This document shows, piece after piece, positions 41,832 through 51,789 of a stretch of DNA of 64,000 nt; the first letter of the stretch is position 1; every line of letters begins with the position of its first letter. A program made the translations under genes and the position numbers. The DNA is from Eubacteriales bacterium (GTDB lineage: Bacteria > Bacillota > Clostridia > Lachnospirales > Lachnospiraceae): NCBI GenBank assembly GCA_030536555.1, contig JAUNPU010000010.1:1-64000 (forward strand), read 5' to 3'. The notes beneath the pieces were generated by a model, which was not told the DNA's origin, did not search any database, and saw only the letters and a list, made by a program, of their open reading frames with translations.

Positions 41832-42905
41832 TTATTGTCCCGGAGTCACCAGACAGACCTCGGCTTCCTGTCCGCCGTCTGCCCTGAACACGCAGGTATC
41901 TGCAGCGGCCGCAATCAGAAAGCTGTCACCGCGAATCAACCGTGTCATCACATCGCCACACTGCAACGTGACAGTACCCTTCACTACTACGCCAATCTGA
42001 ATCCTGCCTCCTCTTAGGCTGACACTCTTTGCCACCCGCAACCGCTTTACCTCAAAGCAGGATGTCACCGTCTCATCAATCAGTTGTTCCAGCCAATATC
42101 CATCTCCCTTCTCCAACGTGTAGGGAATGACGCTGCAGCGTTTCCGGATCTCTTCCACCGAATACTCTCGATAATCAAACAGATTCAAGCAGAAATCCAG
42201 TCCCCGCCCCATAAACCTTGCTTCCGGCGGAACAACGATTCCCTCCCGCTCAAACTCGCAGCGGGTAACCAGATCAGACGGCTCCATAATCTCCAGCATC
42301 AGGATTCCTTCTCCGATGGCATGGGGCATTCCGCCCGGTATGTACCACACCTGCCCCTCCTCCACCGGTACCGGCTCAAAGCAGCCGTCCATGGCGTCCA
42401 TATCCTGACGCTCGATGATCTGTCTCCACTCCTCCTTCGTCGGCGCATGCTGGAATCCAAGGCGGATGTAAGGTCTGACCCCCGGCCTCACATGAAGGAT
42501 GTAATAACATTCCAACTTCCCATAGGGAGTTCCCATATAGGTTCTGGCAAATTCCGCAGTCGGATGGGCCTGCACATGGAGACGCATGGAGGAATCCAGA
42601 ATTTTGAACAAGAACCCCATATCCAGTCCCTTTTTCCGGCAGTGCTCCGCACCCAGATAAAACTCCGGAGCCGCCGCGATCTCGTCCTTCAGCAGTATAC
42701 GCCTGCCGTCCAGATCAAGGAAACCATATCCCTCCTGTAAGATCTCCTCCAGCCCCGGATTGCGCGCCTCAACCATGGACGCGATCCACTCCTCCGGCCG
42801 GTCTCCGTCTATGCCGCTCTGCTGGCCATGAAACCAGTCAATGCCGGCGCCTCCCATATAATTTCTGCGGACACGATTCGGCGGAAGCTTCCAAAGATAT
42901 CTCAT
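41832..42905 (-). CDS. Mannose-6-phosphate isomerase-like protein (class I phosphomannose isomerase family)
   Basis: A 357-residue cupin metalloenzyme of the ManA type. The Zn-binding residues are visible in LHVQAHP and IPGGMPHAIG. Sequence WKLPPNRVRRNYMGG replaces the usual bacterial ManA start, and the C-terminal cupin domain ends VCLVTPGQ. The class interconverts mannose- and fructose-6-phosphate, but this divergent member may act on another sugar. It starts at 42905 after GGGAG, one base after the GH42 stop, so it is translationally coupled to that gene. The longer frame to 42992 overlaps GH42. Confidence 0.8.
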   Translation of the reverse strand: MRYLWKLPPNRVRRNYMGGAGIDWFHGQQSGIDGDRPEEWIASMVEARNPGLEEILQEGYGFLDLDGRRILLKDEIAAAPEFYLGAEHCRKKGLDMGFLFKILDSSMRLHVQAHPTAEFARTYMGTPYGKLECYYILHVRPGVRPYIRLGFQHAPTKEEWRQIIERQDMDAMDGCFEPVPVEEGQVWYIPGGMPHAIGEGILMLEIMEPSDLVTRCEFEREGIVVPPEARFMGRGLDFCLNLFDYREYSVEEIRKRCSVIPYTLEKGDGYWLEQLIDETVTSCFEVKRLRVAKSVSLRGGRIQIGVVVKGTVTLQCGDVMTRLIRGDSFLIAAAADTCVFRADGGQEAEVCLVTPGQ

Positions 42906-42906
42906 A

Positions 42907-44961
42907 TCATTTCTCCCACGCATATACCGCACACTGTCCGGCATCCAGCAAAATTTCCGTAGTTTCTCCTGCGATGACCTGTTCCCCTCCAAAGAGGTCA
43001 GTCAGACAGGTGCCCTTCTGGATTCCACTCAGGCTCAGCTTCTGTTTCTCATCGGAAAAGTTGATTGCAAGCATCCCCTTCTTGGTGTTGGATTCAATGA
43101 ATGCCAGATGCACCTTCTCATCCTTCTGTGCACGGATTGCCGGGATTTCCTTCATGGCATCCGCGATCAACGCTTCAATCTGCGGATACAGCTTCTCCAA
43201 CAGCCCCATTCCCATAAAAGAATTGAAATACAGCGTTGCGCCCTTTCCCTTCTTGTGATAGACCACAGCCGGACTTCCGTCCTCCATGGAGGCCAGCGCC
43301 TGACTGCCATCCAACGTCTCCAGCTGCTGGCTCATATAGGTGGCCGGAATCCGCTCTCCATCGACGACAAAATACTCGCCGGAGGTGACGTCAAGCTCAC
43401 GCAGGCCAAACAGCCTGCTCAAAGTTCTGCCCGGAATTCCCTCTGACGGCACCACTCCCTTTTCGTTCAGCGCCGCCATCCGGCAGTCACCGATTAGAAG
43501 GCCGCCCTGCTCCACATACTCGGTCAGGCTTTCCGCCTCCGCTTCCCCGATGCTGACAATGGACGGCAGCACCATGACCGGGGTTTCAAAGTCACATACA
43601 TCCAGCTTTTCCAGATTTGCCATCTCTGCCGGCATACCCATATCCCAGAACAGCTTATACCAGCCCTCAATATCTCTGGACCAGAAGCTCCCTTTCCATT
43701 TCAGCAAGGAATCAAAGAACAGTCTGGAACGATAGCTGTAAGCGATCCGCACCGTCGGCTTCGACACCTGATAGCTTCCAAACAGATCCATATTGCTGTT
43801 TACCACCTGCAGGACCTCCTTGGTGATCCGGCTCCGCTTGTTGGGAGTTCCATCCATCAGTGTCATGCCGCGGCCAGTAGCCTGATAGCCGTGAAGGAAC
43901 GGACGCCAGCGCCACAGCTGCATCGCCTTCGGACCGGTAAACAGACACATCATGATCCAGTTGCGCAGCTCCTCCACACTAACCTCAGAACCCGGAGTCA
44001 AGGCTGACTGGGTGTGAGTCTGCAGCTCATTGACGAAATACGGCTTTCCCGCCTTTCTCGCAGCGCTTGCCGGGATGGAGTAGTACATGGAAAGAGTCCA
44101 CGGTCTCTCCTTGTAATCATTTCCCCAGCTCTTGGGGTAGAAGGTCGCGCCGTACACATCCGGCACATAGGCCGTCTCAAACTCATCGTTGTTGCGCATG
44201 GTGATCTCCTCCTGCAGAATCCATGCAGAGGTTCCATCGATAATGATCGGATGCACATTGTCGTATTTTTTTGCAGTCTCATAGAGAAATCTGCAAATGT
44301 CCGTCAGATTCTCACTGCGGAACTTCTCGTATTCCACCGGCGGCAGCAGGCTGCTCCAGATGCTGTAGCTCGCCCGTCTCTTATCCGGCCGGATCTGGGA
44401 GAAAGATTCAAATCTCCGGTACCAATCCCAGTTCAGCTGTTTGATGTCCTTATATTTCTTTTCCAGCCACTGCTGATAGTATCTGGCCGTGTACGGATCA
44501 TCACTTCGGAAATGTGCCTCGTTATAGACATCCCAGCCAAACACCGCCGGATGATCCTTTAACGCCGTGATGGCCTCGCGGAAATACAGGTCAAAATACT
44601 CCCGCACAGTGGGATGGTTTAAATTAGACCAGATGCTGTTGATGTTGATGAAAGCGCCGAACTGGTCATCATCCTCCATATCCTTCGTCAGCGCTGCGTC
44701 CGGCATGAACTCCTGCGCCTGATTCTGTCCAAAGAGCTGAAGGATCGCCTTCATCTCCAGACTGTCCAGAATGTCCAGAACCTTCCGCGTCTGCGTGAAA
44801 ATCCACTCATGTGAGCTCTTGGCCAGCCATGCATTTCCAATAGGCCAAAGCGTGACCAGGTTGTAGCCGCACTCCTTCATATTTTTCAAATCTCTCACAA
44901 TCTCATCATCGGTATAATCCTGCTCGATGATGTAAACCGCACCAAACAAAAACTGATTCAT
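42907..44961 (-). CDS. GH42 beta-galactosidase family glycosidase
   Basis: A 684-residue cytoplasmic glycosidase of family GH42. The TIM barrel (about 1-390) has acid/base E148 in GWDVYNEAHF and nucleophile E312 in FVNELQTHT. A trimerisation domain of the A4 type (about 400-620) and a small beta domain follow. There is no signal peptide. It probably removes beta-galactosyl or related residues from oligosaccharides imported by the ABC transporter of the same locus. AAGGAGG precedes the ATG. It has its own promoter just after yesN, carrying a site shared with the transporter promoter. Confidence 0.9.
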   Translation of the reverse strand: MNQFLFGAVYIIEQDYTDDEIVRDLKNMKECGYNLVTLWPIGNAWLAKSSHEWIFTQTRKVLDILDSLEMKAILQLFGQNQAQEFMPDAALTKDMEDDDQFGAFININSIWSNLNHPTVREYFDLYFREAITALKDHPAVFGWDVYNEAHFRSDDPYTARYYQQWLEKKYKDIKQLNWDWYRRFESFSQIRPDKRRASYSIWSSLLPPVEYEKFRSENLTDICRFLYETAKKYDNVHPIIIDGTSAWILQEEITMRNNDEFETAYVPDVYGATFYPKSWGNDYKERPWTLSMYYSIPASAARKAGKPYFVNELQTHTQSALTPGSEVSVEELRNWIMMCLFTGPKAMQLWRWRPFLHGYQATGRGMTLMDGTPNKRSRITKEVLQVVNSNMDLFGSYQVSKPTVRIAYSYRSRLFFDSLLKWKGSFWSRDIEGWYKLFWDMGMPAEMANLEKLDVCDFETPVMVLPSIVSIGEAEAESLTEYVEQGGLLIGDCRMAALNEKGVVPSEGIPGRTLSRLFGLRELDVTSGEYFVVDGERIPATYMSQQLETLDGSQALASMEDGSPAVVYHKKGKGATLYFNSFMGMGLLEKLYPQIEALIADAMKEIPAIRAQKDEKVHLAFIESNTKKGMLAINFSDEKQKLSLSGIQKGTCLTDLFGGEQVIAGETTEILLDAGQCAVYAWEK

Positions 44962-44987
44962 ATTCTTCCTCCTTGTAAATCATAAAG

Positions 44988-45007
44988 CCAGCACTCCCGA
45001 ATGCTGG
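44988..45007 (-). other. Hairpin in the GH42 leader
   Basis: CCAGCA and TGCTGG arms with an 8-nt loop, about 10 bases after the predicted transcription start and without a good T-run. Confidence 0.4.
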
Positions 45008-45011
45008 TCTT

Positions 45012-45040
45012 ATTATATCCCGTCCCGAAGGAAGTGAAAA
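45012..45040 (-). promoter_or_regulatory. Promoter of the GH42-isomerase operon
   Basis: On the minus strand TTTTCA (45035-45040), 17 bp and TATAAT (45012-45017). The -35 is weak and identical to that of the ABC operon promoter, as expected for an activator-dependent pair. Confidence 0.7.
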
Positions 45041-45077
45041 TCCAGCAAATCCATCCTTTTCTTCCGCAAAACTACAC
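45041..45077 (-). promoter_or_regulatory. Candidate YesN activator site upstream of GH42
   Basis: GTGTAGTTTTGCGGAAGAAA is nearly identical to the site at 51790-51825, at almost the same distance from -35 (37 versus 36 bp). It contains two imperfect repeats (TAGTTTTGC and TGGATTTGC) 21 bp apart, the two-turn spacing of AraC-type binding. Confidence 0.6.
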
Positions 45078-45089
45078 AATTTTCCCTTA

Positions 45090-46694
45090 TCAGGTTCTGG
45101 ACAGATTTCTGTAATTGACCGGGGAATACCCCGTATATTTTTTGAAAATGTAGGTGAAGTATTTGTAGTCCTGAAACCCCACCTTCATTGCAATCTCATA
45201 GCTCTTGTCCTCGCTCTCCCGGCTCATCAGTTCCTTGGCCTTCTCGATGCGGTACTTGTTCAGCCACTCCGTAAAGTTCTCTCCCGTCTCCTGCTTGAAA
45301 ATCCTGCTGAAATAGTTTGGGGTCACAAACGCCAGCGCCGCCATGTCCGTCGCCTTGAGTTTCTCCGCGTAATGCTCCATAGCGTATTCCATGGTCTTCT
45401 TCACAATCCCGTGGTACTGGCTGCTCTGGCTCTGCTCCAGACGTTGGAACATCTGGCTGTAGATATGCTTCACCCACATTCGCATCTCAAAGAAGATCTC
45501 GCAGCGCTCGATCTCCTCAAACAGATTCCCGTCCCTAAGGATCTCTCCCTCGGTTTTCCCACTCTCAAGCTCCTGAAACAGGATAGAGACCAACAGGATG
45601 CAGAACCGTTGGATCTCCTTCCGGTCTGTTCTCCCCTTTAGGCACTGGATGAAGATCTGATCCAGCTGCTTCTGTACCTCCATTTCCTTCTGCAGCCGGA
45701 TCTGTTCCCGTAGGTTTTTCTCCATCTCCGCAGGCAGTACAAGGAACCGGTCATCCTCCCGCTCTCCCACATCCTCGTAGGTGACAATCTGATTCTTCCC
45801 GCGAATCACCTTGCTCTTGACAGCCTCCTCCGCCTGCGCGAAGGATTCCTTCAGAATTTTCTCCCCGTCGCCGCAGGCTCCAATCCCAGCCGTGACCGTC
45901 TGCCCGAAATACCGCATCACGTAGAACTGAACCTCCCGGCAGTACTCCGCCACCTGATAGAGGCTGCTCTCCTCCTCCGTGCTGATAACCGCCAGTATCC
46001 TCGACTCGCTCAGATAACACACCGTCACCTGCCCCAGCGTCCCCAGAATCTCCCCCGCAATGTTGGATAGGGTGTACTGCATCAGGCCGGAATCCTCCTT
46101 TCCTTTGATCATCTGGTGATAGGCATCGTACTCCAGAATCACTGTCTGATAGAAGGGGCCTCCCAGCAAAAAGCCCAGTTTTGCCATACCGCGGCTCCAA
46201 AATTCCTCCTGCGTGATCTCTCCGCGGGCATACTTTAAAAACAACTCGCCCCGAAGGACGGGCAGCGCCTGATGAATGATCTGCCCCCTGTTCTGCCTCT
46301 GCCTCCGGTTCTCTCGTTCCTCGTAGATCTTGCCTTGCAGCTTTCCCATCAGCTCCGTCAACACTTCCACAGAAACGGGCTTCAGCAGATAGTCCACCGC
46401 CCCCGCCTTGAAGGCCTGCCGTGTGAACTGGAAATCGCTGTACCCGCTAAGCATCACCACATGCACGTTTGGAAGCTTCTTCCGAACCTCCTGCACCATG
46501 GTGATTCCGTCCATGACCGGCATCTTCACATCGGACAAAATAATATCCGGCTGCATGACAAGCGCCCTGCTTAATCCATCTCTCCCGTTGGATGCCTGCG
46601 CGACAATCTCAATGCCGAGGGAGGCCCAGTCAACGGACGTCTCCAGCCCTTTTCTTATTACCAGTTCATCATCTACAATCATCAATCGGATCAT
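45090..46694 (-). CDS. yesN: AraC-type response regulator YesN
   Basis: A 534-residue two-component response regulator. The N-terminal receiver domain has the acidic pair D8/D9, phospho-acceptor D55 (ILSDVKMP) and Lys in LLKPVS. A long helical middle part follows, and the last 100 residues carry two AraC helix-turn-helix motifs (FVTPNYFSRIFKQETGENFTEWLNKYR, YKYFTYIFKKYTGYSP). It overlaps the end of yesM by 26 bp. GGAGG lies 7 bases before the ATG at 46694. It probably activates the flanking GH42 and ABC-transporter operons through shared direct repeats. Confidence 0.94.
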   Translation of the reverse strand: MIRLMIVDDELVIRKGLETSVDWASLGIEIVAQASNGRDGLSRALVMQPDIILSDVKMPVMDGITMVQEVRKKLPNVHVVMLSGYSDFQFTRQAFKAGAVDYLLKPVSVEVLTELMGKLQGKIYEERENRRQRQNRGQIIHQALPVLRGELFLKYARGEITQEEFWSRGMAKLGFLLGGPFYQTVILEYDAYHQMIKGKEDSGLMQYTLSNIAGEILGTLGQVTVCYLSESRILAVISTEEESSLYQVAEYCREVQFYVMRYFGQTVTAGIGACGDGEKILKESFAQAEEAVKSKVIRGKNQIVTYEDVGEREDDRFLVLPAEMEKNLREQIRLQKEMEVQKQLDQIFIQCLKGRTDRKEIQRFCILLVSILFQELESGKTEGEILRDGNLFEEIERCEIFFEMRMWVKHIYSQMFQRLEQSQSSQYHGIVKKTMEYAMEHYAEKLKATDMAALAFVTPNYFSRIFKQETGENFTEWLNKYRIEKAKELMSRESEDKSYEIAMKVGFQDYKYFTYIFKKYTGYSPVNYRNLSRT

Positions 46695-48411
46695 CATCCC
46701 GCCTCCTTCCACTGCTATACGGCTGCTCTACCACCGCCCGTATGCCCCTTGGCTCATGCTTCTCAAACCGCAGCCCGTAATCTTCCCCATAATATAAGCG
46801 GATGCGGTTGTGTACACTGGAGATTGCCATCCCCCGCTTTCCCTCCTTGTAGCTGGAGAGCAGCCTCTGCAGCTCCTCCGTGTCGCCGCCCTGCCCATCA
46901 TCCTCCACAAGGTAGACCAGACGGTCTCCCTCCTTCTTCACCGACACCCGGATTGTGCCGCCCTCCCCCTGCTCCATGCCGTGGGTTATGGCATTCTCAA
47001 TCAGCGGCTGCAGGACAAAGCTGATGGTCTCGCAGGCCTGCAGCCCCGGCTCCACATCCAGCACAAAGTCGATGGAGTCGGCATATCTGCATTTCTGAAT
47101 GGTCAGATAGTTTTCCGTGTACTCCAGCTCCTCCGCCACTGTGAACACCCGTGTCCCGGTATGGACGGATGTGCGGAACAGCTTTGACAGGGCCTCCACC
47201 AGCCTGCAGGTCTCCGCCGCCTCCTCCATCCGCGCCATCCAGCATATCACATCCAGCGTATTATACAGGAAGTGAGGATTAATGTAGGCCTGCAGCGCCT
47301 TAATCTGGGCATTTTTCTCGCTCATCTGGGCAACGTGTACCTGATTGACCAGCACATCCAGCTTCCGGCTCATTTTGTTAAAGCTGGAAGCCAGCACCGA
47401 GATCTCATCATGGCCCTTCACCGGCACCTCGATCCGGAAATCCTCCTTCTCCAGATTTTTCATGGCCCGCGTCACCTTCCTGAGCGGTGACAGCACGTGG
47501 GCGGCCGTGGCAAAGGCCAGCCCGCCGCACAGCAGGATTGCAAGAGTCATTGTCAAAAACAGCATCTGGGAAAACACCTGATTCTGGCTCTGGATCTGCT
47601 CACAGGTCATCACATTGACCAGCTGCCAGTCCGGATAGTCTAAGTGGTACCACGAGACCAGTTGCTCCTCACCACCGGAACGGATGCTACCCACGCCCTG
47701 TTCCCTGCTCTGCACCATCCCGCCAAGCTCTGCCGGAAGCGGCGTCCCTTCCTGACCGACGCTGCTGGCAATCAGGATTTCCCCCTGCTCCACGATATAG
47801 CATGCATGGAATCTGGCATTCTGCTCACTCTTTAAAATCTCCTGAAGCTTCTTCTTTGGCACATAGAGCCGCATCAGGCCCAGATCCCGGCCAAGATCGT
47901 TGATGTCGTGGATTTTTCGCGCAAAAATATATGCCTCGTCCTCTTTCAGATACCGGTTCCATGATATGCCGGCATAGGTCAGCCTCCCCGTGTTCACATC
48001 CGTCGTCCCCGTGATATATCCTGGATTGGAGCGGTACTGCTCCCCGTCCAACCGGATAATGTCCACCGCCGCAATATTCTTGTCGTAGGCCAGCGTATTC
48101 TGGATACTCTCATTCAGCCGGATATAGCTGTGTAGCCGGTCCTCCCTGCTCTCCGCCAGCAGAAAATCCCGCACCGTCTCACTCTGGTACATCCGCAGGG
48201 AATTCTGCTGAATGGAGTCAAACACGTATTCCAGCATCATTCCCTTCTGCTCGATTATATTAAAGTTGGCCGTCTCCGCCTGCTTCCGGTTCCTCTCCGC
48301 GTTTTGCCGGTAAAAGAACATCCCGCAGACCACCATCGGCAAAACCAGTATCAGCATAATCAAAAGAAATATTTTCCACTGTAAGCTTAAAAACCTTCTG
48401 TCCTTCTCCAT
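46669..48411 (-). CDS. yesM: Sensor histidine kinase YesM
   Basis: A 580-residue membrane sensor kinase of the LytS/YesM class. There are two membrane helices (about 12-33 and 284-305) around a roughly 250-residue extracellular sensor domain, then HAMP (LSPLRKVTRAMKNL), the His_kinase motif ALQAYINPHFLYNTLD with phospho-His380, and an ATPase domain with LQPLIENAITHG and EDDGQGG. It passes phosphate to YesN. The ligand is likely a sugar of the adjacent transporter. The terminator of the transporter operon lies just upstream, so some read-through or its own promoter must express it. Confidence 0.94.
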   Translation of the reverse strand: MEKDRRFLSLQWKIFLLIMLILVLPMVVCGMFFYRQNAERNRKQAETANFNIIEQKGMMLEYVFDSIQQNSLRMYQSETVRDFLLAESREDRLHSYIRLNESIQNTLAYDKNIAAVDIIRLDGEQYRSNPGYITGTTDVNTGRLTYAGISWNRYLKEDEAYIFARKIHDINDLGRDLGLMRLYVPKKKLQEILKSEQNARFHACYIVEQGEILIASSVGQEGTPLPAELGGMVQSREQGVGSIRSGGEEQLVSWYHLDYPDWQLVNVMTCEQIQSQNQVFSQMLFLTMTLAILLCGGLAFATAAHVLSPLRKVTRAMKNLEKEDFRIEVPVKGHDEISVLASSFNKMSRKLDVLVNQVHVAQMSEKNAQIKALQAYINPHFLYNTLDVICWMARMEEAAETCRLVEALSKLFRTSVHTGTRVFTVAEELEYTENYLTIQKCRYADSIDFVLDVEPGLQACETISFVLQPLIENAITHGMEQGEGGTIRVSVKKEGDRLVYLVEDDGQGGDTEELQRLLSSYKEGKRGMAISSVHNRIRLYYGEDYGLRFEKHEPRGIRAVVEQPYSSGRRRDDDPIDDCR

Positions 48412-48446
48412 CTTCCTCCCACTAGTCTCCTGTTTTATAAAACGTG

Positions 48447-48474
48447 AAAAAGGCAGACCTCTCTCAAGGTCGCC
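48447..48474 (-). terminator. Terminator of the sugar ABC transporter operon
   Basis: GGCGACCT-AGGTCTGCC stem (48452-48474, one mismatch) followed by TTTTT on the minus strand, between the last permease gene and yesM. Confidence 0.8.
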
Positions 48475-48495
48475 CGTTTCACTTTGTCCGTTCCG

Positions 48496-49347
48496 TCATC
48501 CCTTCACAGCTCCCGCTACCATTCCCTTCATAATCTGGTTGTAGAACAAGAAATACATGATCATAACCGGAAGGGTAGAAATCACAAGTGCTGCCATCAT
48601 AAGCGGATAATTGACTGTATAAGTTCCCACAAAATTGGTGAGTCCGATTGGCATGGTCTTCAGCCGGTTGCTCCGGATCAGCACCAACGCCAGTGGAAAC
48701 TCATTCCAGGTATGCAGAAATGTCAAAATCGCTGTTGTCGCCATAACCGGCTTGCAGATCGGCATAATGATGGCAAACATGGTCCGCACCATCCCGCACC
48801 CATCTATGTACGCCGCCTCCTCCAGCTCGATCGGTATGGTCTTCACATAGCTCTCCATCAGAAAAATTGCTGTAGGCATCGCAAAAGCAATGTAAGGGAG
48901 AATCAACGTGAATTTCTTGTTCAGCAGATTCAGCTTTTTAAACTCGATAAAAATCGGGATCAGCAGCGCATAGATTGGAATCAGCATACCAGAGAGAAAC
49001 AGATAGTAGATCGTGTTTCTCCCGCGGAAGTGATACCGCGCCAGACAGTATGCCGTCACATAGGCCACAACCAACACGATTGCCACCGTGATTACCGTGT
49101 TGAACATGCTGTTGCTGAAATACCCCATCAGCTTTCCTTCCTCCAGTGCCTGCAGATAATTGCCGAACCGCAGGATCTTCGGCAGCCCCACCGTATCCAG
49201 CGCAAATTCCTTCTGAGATTTCAGGGAGGAATAAAACATCCAGATAATCGGGAAAATGCAGGTGAAGGATAACACCGCAACGATTCCGTTGACCAACACC
49301 ATGGTCACGTATTTTTTTAATTTCAGCAACTCCTGATGGTTATTCAT
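48496..49347 (-). CDS. Sugar ABC transporter permease (MalG type)
   Basis: A 283-residue CUT1-family membrane permease with six helices. The EAA loop EEAAYIDGCGMVRTMFAIIMP contacts the ATPase. Its ATG overlaps the stop of the preceding permease by 8 bp, and AGGAGG lies 10 bases upstream. No ATPase gene is linked, so a shared MsmK-like ATPase elsewhere must energise it, as is common in Bacillota. Confidence 0.94.
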   Translation of the reverse strand: MNNHQELLKLKKYVTMVLVNGIVAVLSFTCIFPIIWMFYSSLKSQKEFALDTVGLPKILRFGNYLQALEEGKLMGYFSNSMFNTVITVAIVLVVAYVTAYCLARYHFRGRNTIYYLFLSGMLIPIYALLIPIFIEFKKLNLLNKKFTLILPYIAFAMPTAIFLMESYVKTIPIELEEAAYIDGCGMVRTMFAIIMPICKPVMATTAILTFLHTWNEFPLALVLIRSNRLKTMPIGLTNFVGTYTVNYPLMMAALVISTLPVMIMYFLFYNQIMKGMVAGAVKG

Positions 49348-50227
49348 CTGCCTTCTTCCTCCTTCCCACTGTTTTGCTGATTCCGATCAGAATCAGGCTC
49401 AGAATCAAAATACCGATTGCCACGGCGCTGCCGTATCCATACCTCATCCGCTCCATGGAAACATTGTACGCATACATGGCTACCACCTGTGAGCTGGTTC
49501 CCGGACCACCACCGGTCATAACGAATATCTGGTCAAAGGTTTTCATATTGCCGGAGATACACAGCATAACTGTCACAAGAACTGTATCCTTGATCAGCGG
49601 AAGTACGATATACCACGCCTTCTGCCATCCACGGCATCCGTCCAGCTCCGCCACCTCCAGCACGCTGGTGTCGATGCTCTGGATGGTTGCCAGCAGGATC
49701 ACCATATAGTATCCGATGAACTGCCATATCTTCGGTATAGCCAGTGAGTTGATAACAATATCCGGATCGTCCAGCCATGGCCGGATCCATTCCTCGTGCC
49801 CGATAAATCGGAAAAACAGATTGATCAGGCCGTAATCATTATTATAAATCATTCTCCACAGAAATCCTACAACAACCGCTGACAGGATCACCGGAAAAAA
49901 GATTACCGTGCGGTGCAGATTTTTACACTTCAGTGTCCTTGACGTAAGCATCATGGAAATGACAAAGGCGATTCCGATCTGCCCGATCACCGTGTAGACG
50001 ATAAACAACAGGTTGTTCTTGAATGCGCTCCAAAATGCCTTATCCCAAAGCAGTTCCAGATAGTTGCTGAACCCGATCAACTGCTTGGTGTACCCTCCAT
50101 CCCAGTCGAAAAAGCTGTAATAGAGAGCAACAAACAGCGGGAAAATGCAGCAAAGAGTAAACAGCAGGATGCCCGGTGCAAGGAGACCAATCAATACTTT
50201 ATTGGATGGCTGCATTTGACGTTTCAT
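49340..50227 (-). CDS. Sugar ABC transporter permease (MalF type)
   Basis: A 295-residue CUT1-family permease with six helices and the EAA loop VAELDGCRGWQKAWYIVLPLIKDT. MTGGGPGTSSQ is typical of MalF-like partners. AAAGGAAG precedes the ATG. It pairs with the following MalG-type permease, and both follow the binding-protein gene by 26 bp. Confidence 0.94.
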   Translation of the reverse strand: MKRQMQPSNKVLIGLLAPGILLFTLCCIFPLFVALYYSFFDWDGGYTKQLIGFSNYLELLWDKAFWSAFKNNLLFIVYTVIGQIGIAFVISMMLTSRTLKCKNLHRTVIFFPVILSAVVVGFLWRMIYNNDYGLINLFFRFIGHEEWIRPWLDDPDIVINSLAIPKIWQFIGYYMVILLATIQSIDTSVLEVAELDGCRGWQKAWYIVLPLIKDTVLVTVMLCISGNMKTFDQIFVMTGGGPGTSSQVVAMYAYNVSMERMRYGYGSAVAIGILILSLILIGISKTVGRRKKADE

Positions 50228-50253
50228 GTCCGGTTTCTTCCTTTCCCGTTTTC

Positions 50254-51615
50254 TTAGTCACGTGCATACTCTTCCTGAATCTTCTGTGCCAGTTCTTCTG
50301 CACTGATCCGACCGATCAGCAGCTCCTGAAGCCCAGACTGCATCACATCCATGATTCCAGAGGACAGCTGGTGATCGTATACCGGAATGTACTGGCGTCC
50401 CTTCTGGAATTCATTGAACTTGGTTGCCACGACTTTGGACGGATCACCCTCATTGTTTTCTGTTGGCTCGATCACGGTGTTGGTACCGATCTTCGCCATC
50501 TCGTTGGCAAATTCTACACCGGCTACTGCGCGGAGATATTTCTTCACTGCCGGGAGCTTGGCCGGATCAATATTGGCATTGACTGCATATGCCCATCCGG
50601 AACCTCCGGTGATTGCATCCGGATTGCCCTTGCCGCCGTCCACCATCGGAAGTGCTGCGACCTCAGTGGTCTCCAGAATCTCCTGCGGCGCATTGTTGTC
50701 AAATTCCACAATGGTCCAGCTTCCGTCAATGCTCATAGCTGCCTCGCCGTTCATATATACCTGTCTCTGCTGGATGTTGTCCAAACTGTTTACATCCGTA
50801 TTGAATGCACCCGCATCGGCCAGATTTGCCAGCGCCTGTAAGGATGCCACAAATTCCGGATCCGTAAAGCTTGCGCCGTTCTTGTCTCGGATGCTCTGAT
50901 ACCACTCATCTCCGGTACAGCGGTTGCCCAGCGTACTCATAATCACAGATTCTGCGTTCCACTTTGCCTTATTGCCCAGAACGATCGGGGTAACGCCGGA
51001 AGCCTTAATCTTCTTGACCGCCTCGATAAACTCATCCCATGTCTTCGGGAAGTTCTCCACACCCGCCTTGGCAAACAGGTCCTTGTTGTAGAATACACAG
51101 GTATTGGTAATCTGGTACGGAATACCGTAGGTTTTCCCGTCCACAATGTAGTTGGAGAAGATGCCGTCCTTGAAGCTGTCTCGCCACTCCGGATCTTCGT
51201 TCAAGATGTCATCCACACAGAGTACCTTTCCATTCTCGACAAAGTTTTTCACCATCTGGCCCTTCAGCATAAAGATGTCCGGAAGCTCGTCGGCCGCTGC
51301 CAGCGTCTGAACCTTCGTTGCCATATCTGCATTGGCAATGGTCTCCTCATCCAGATGGATGTTCGGGTTCTCCTCCTCAAATTTGCTCAGCACAGCGCGG
51401 TAGGAGATCGCGGTTCCCTCACCCGGCGTCATAGAGTTTAACAGGGATAAGGTGACCTCCTTATCGTCCTTTGCCTCCTCGGCCCCTGCTGACTCAGATT
51501 CCGCTGCTCTTGCCGCCGGCTTCTCACTGCTCTCCCCGGAGCACCCCGTCAATGCCATTATGGACATCGTTCCCGCTAATAATATACTCAGCCATCTCTT
51601 ACTGTTTTTTCTCAT
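50254..51615 (-). CDS. Extracellular sugar-binding lipoprotein of the ABC transporter
   Basis: A 453-residue solute-binding protein of the CUT1 type. It has a signal peptide with lipobox ALTGC (C25), an acidic linker and a type-2 periplasmic-binding fold with conserved blocks such as YGIPYQITNTCVFYNKDLFAKAG and GEAAMSIDGSW. It captures oligosaccharides for the two permeases. The ATG at 51615 follows GGCGGAG; the longer start at 51636 lies over that ribosome site. The ligand is probably a galactosyl or mannosyl oligosaccharide, judged only from the linked GH42 and isomerase genes. Confidence 0.94.
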   Translation of the reverse strand: MRKNSKRWLSILLAGTMSIMALTGCSGESSEKPAARAAESESAGAEEAKDDKEVTLSLLNSMTPGEGTAISYRAVLSKFEEENPNIHLDEETIANADMATKVQTLAAADELPDIFMLKGQMVKNFVENGKVLCVDDILNEDPEWRDSFKDGIFSNYIVDGKTYGIPYQITNTCVFYNKDLFAKAGVENFPKTWDEFIEAVKKIKASGVTPIVLGNKAKWNAESVIMSTLGNRCTGDEWYQSIRDKNGASFTDPEFVASLQALANLADAGAFNTDVNSLDNIQQRQVYMNGEAAMSIDGSWTIVEFDNNAPQEILETTEVAALPMVDGGKGNPDAITGGSGWAYAVNANIDPAKLPAVKKYLRAVAGVEFANEMAKIGTNTVIEPTENNEGDPSKVVATKFNEFQKGRQYIPVYDHQLSSGIMDVMQSGLQELLIGRISAEELAQKIQEEYARD

Positions 51616-51760
51616 TTTCTTTCTCCGCCTTTCCATTGTATAACTGTTTCCTGCTATCGTTTTGTTCCTTGTTCCAACTCATCTTTTCATTCATGTTCTA
51701 TCCGGATATTCTGAATTCATAAGCTCTTGCATTCGGGTGGCTTATGTTTTTGATAAGACT

Positions 51761-51789
51761 ATTGTACAAAACACTCACTGCTTTGAAAA
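51761..51789 (-). promoter_or_regulatory. Promoter of the sugar ABC transporter operon
   Basis: On the minus strand TTTTCA (51784-51789), 17 bp and TACAAT (51761-51766), with a leader of about 140 nt. Confidence 0.65.

Noticed and set aside
41666..41887. A 73-codon plus-strand frame near the rnf upstream gap
   Set aside because: It crosses the strong terminator at 41776-41828 and has no ribosome site.
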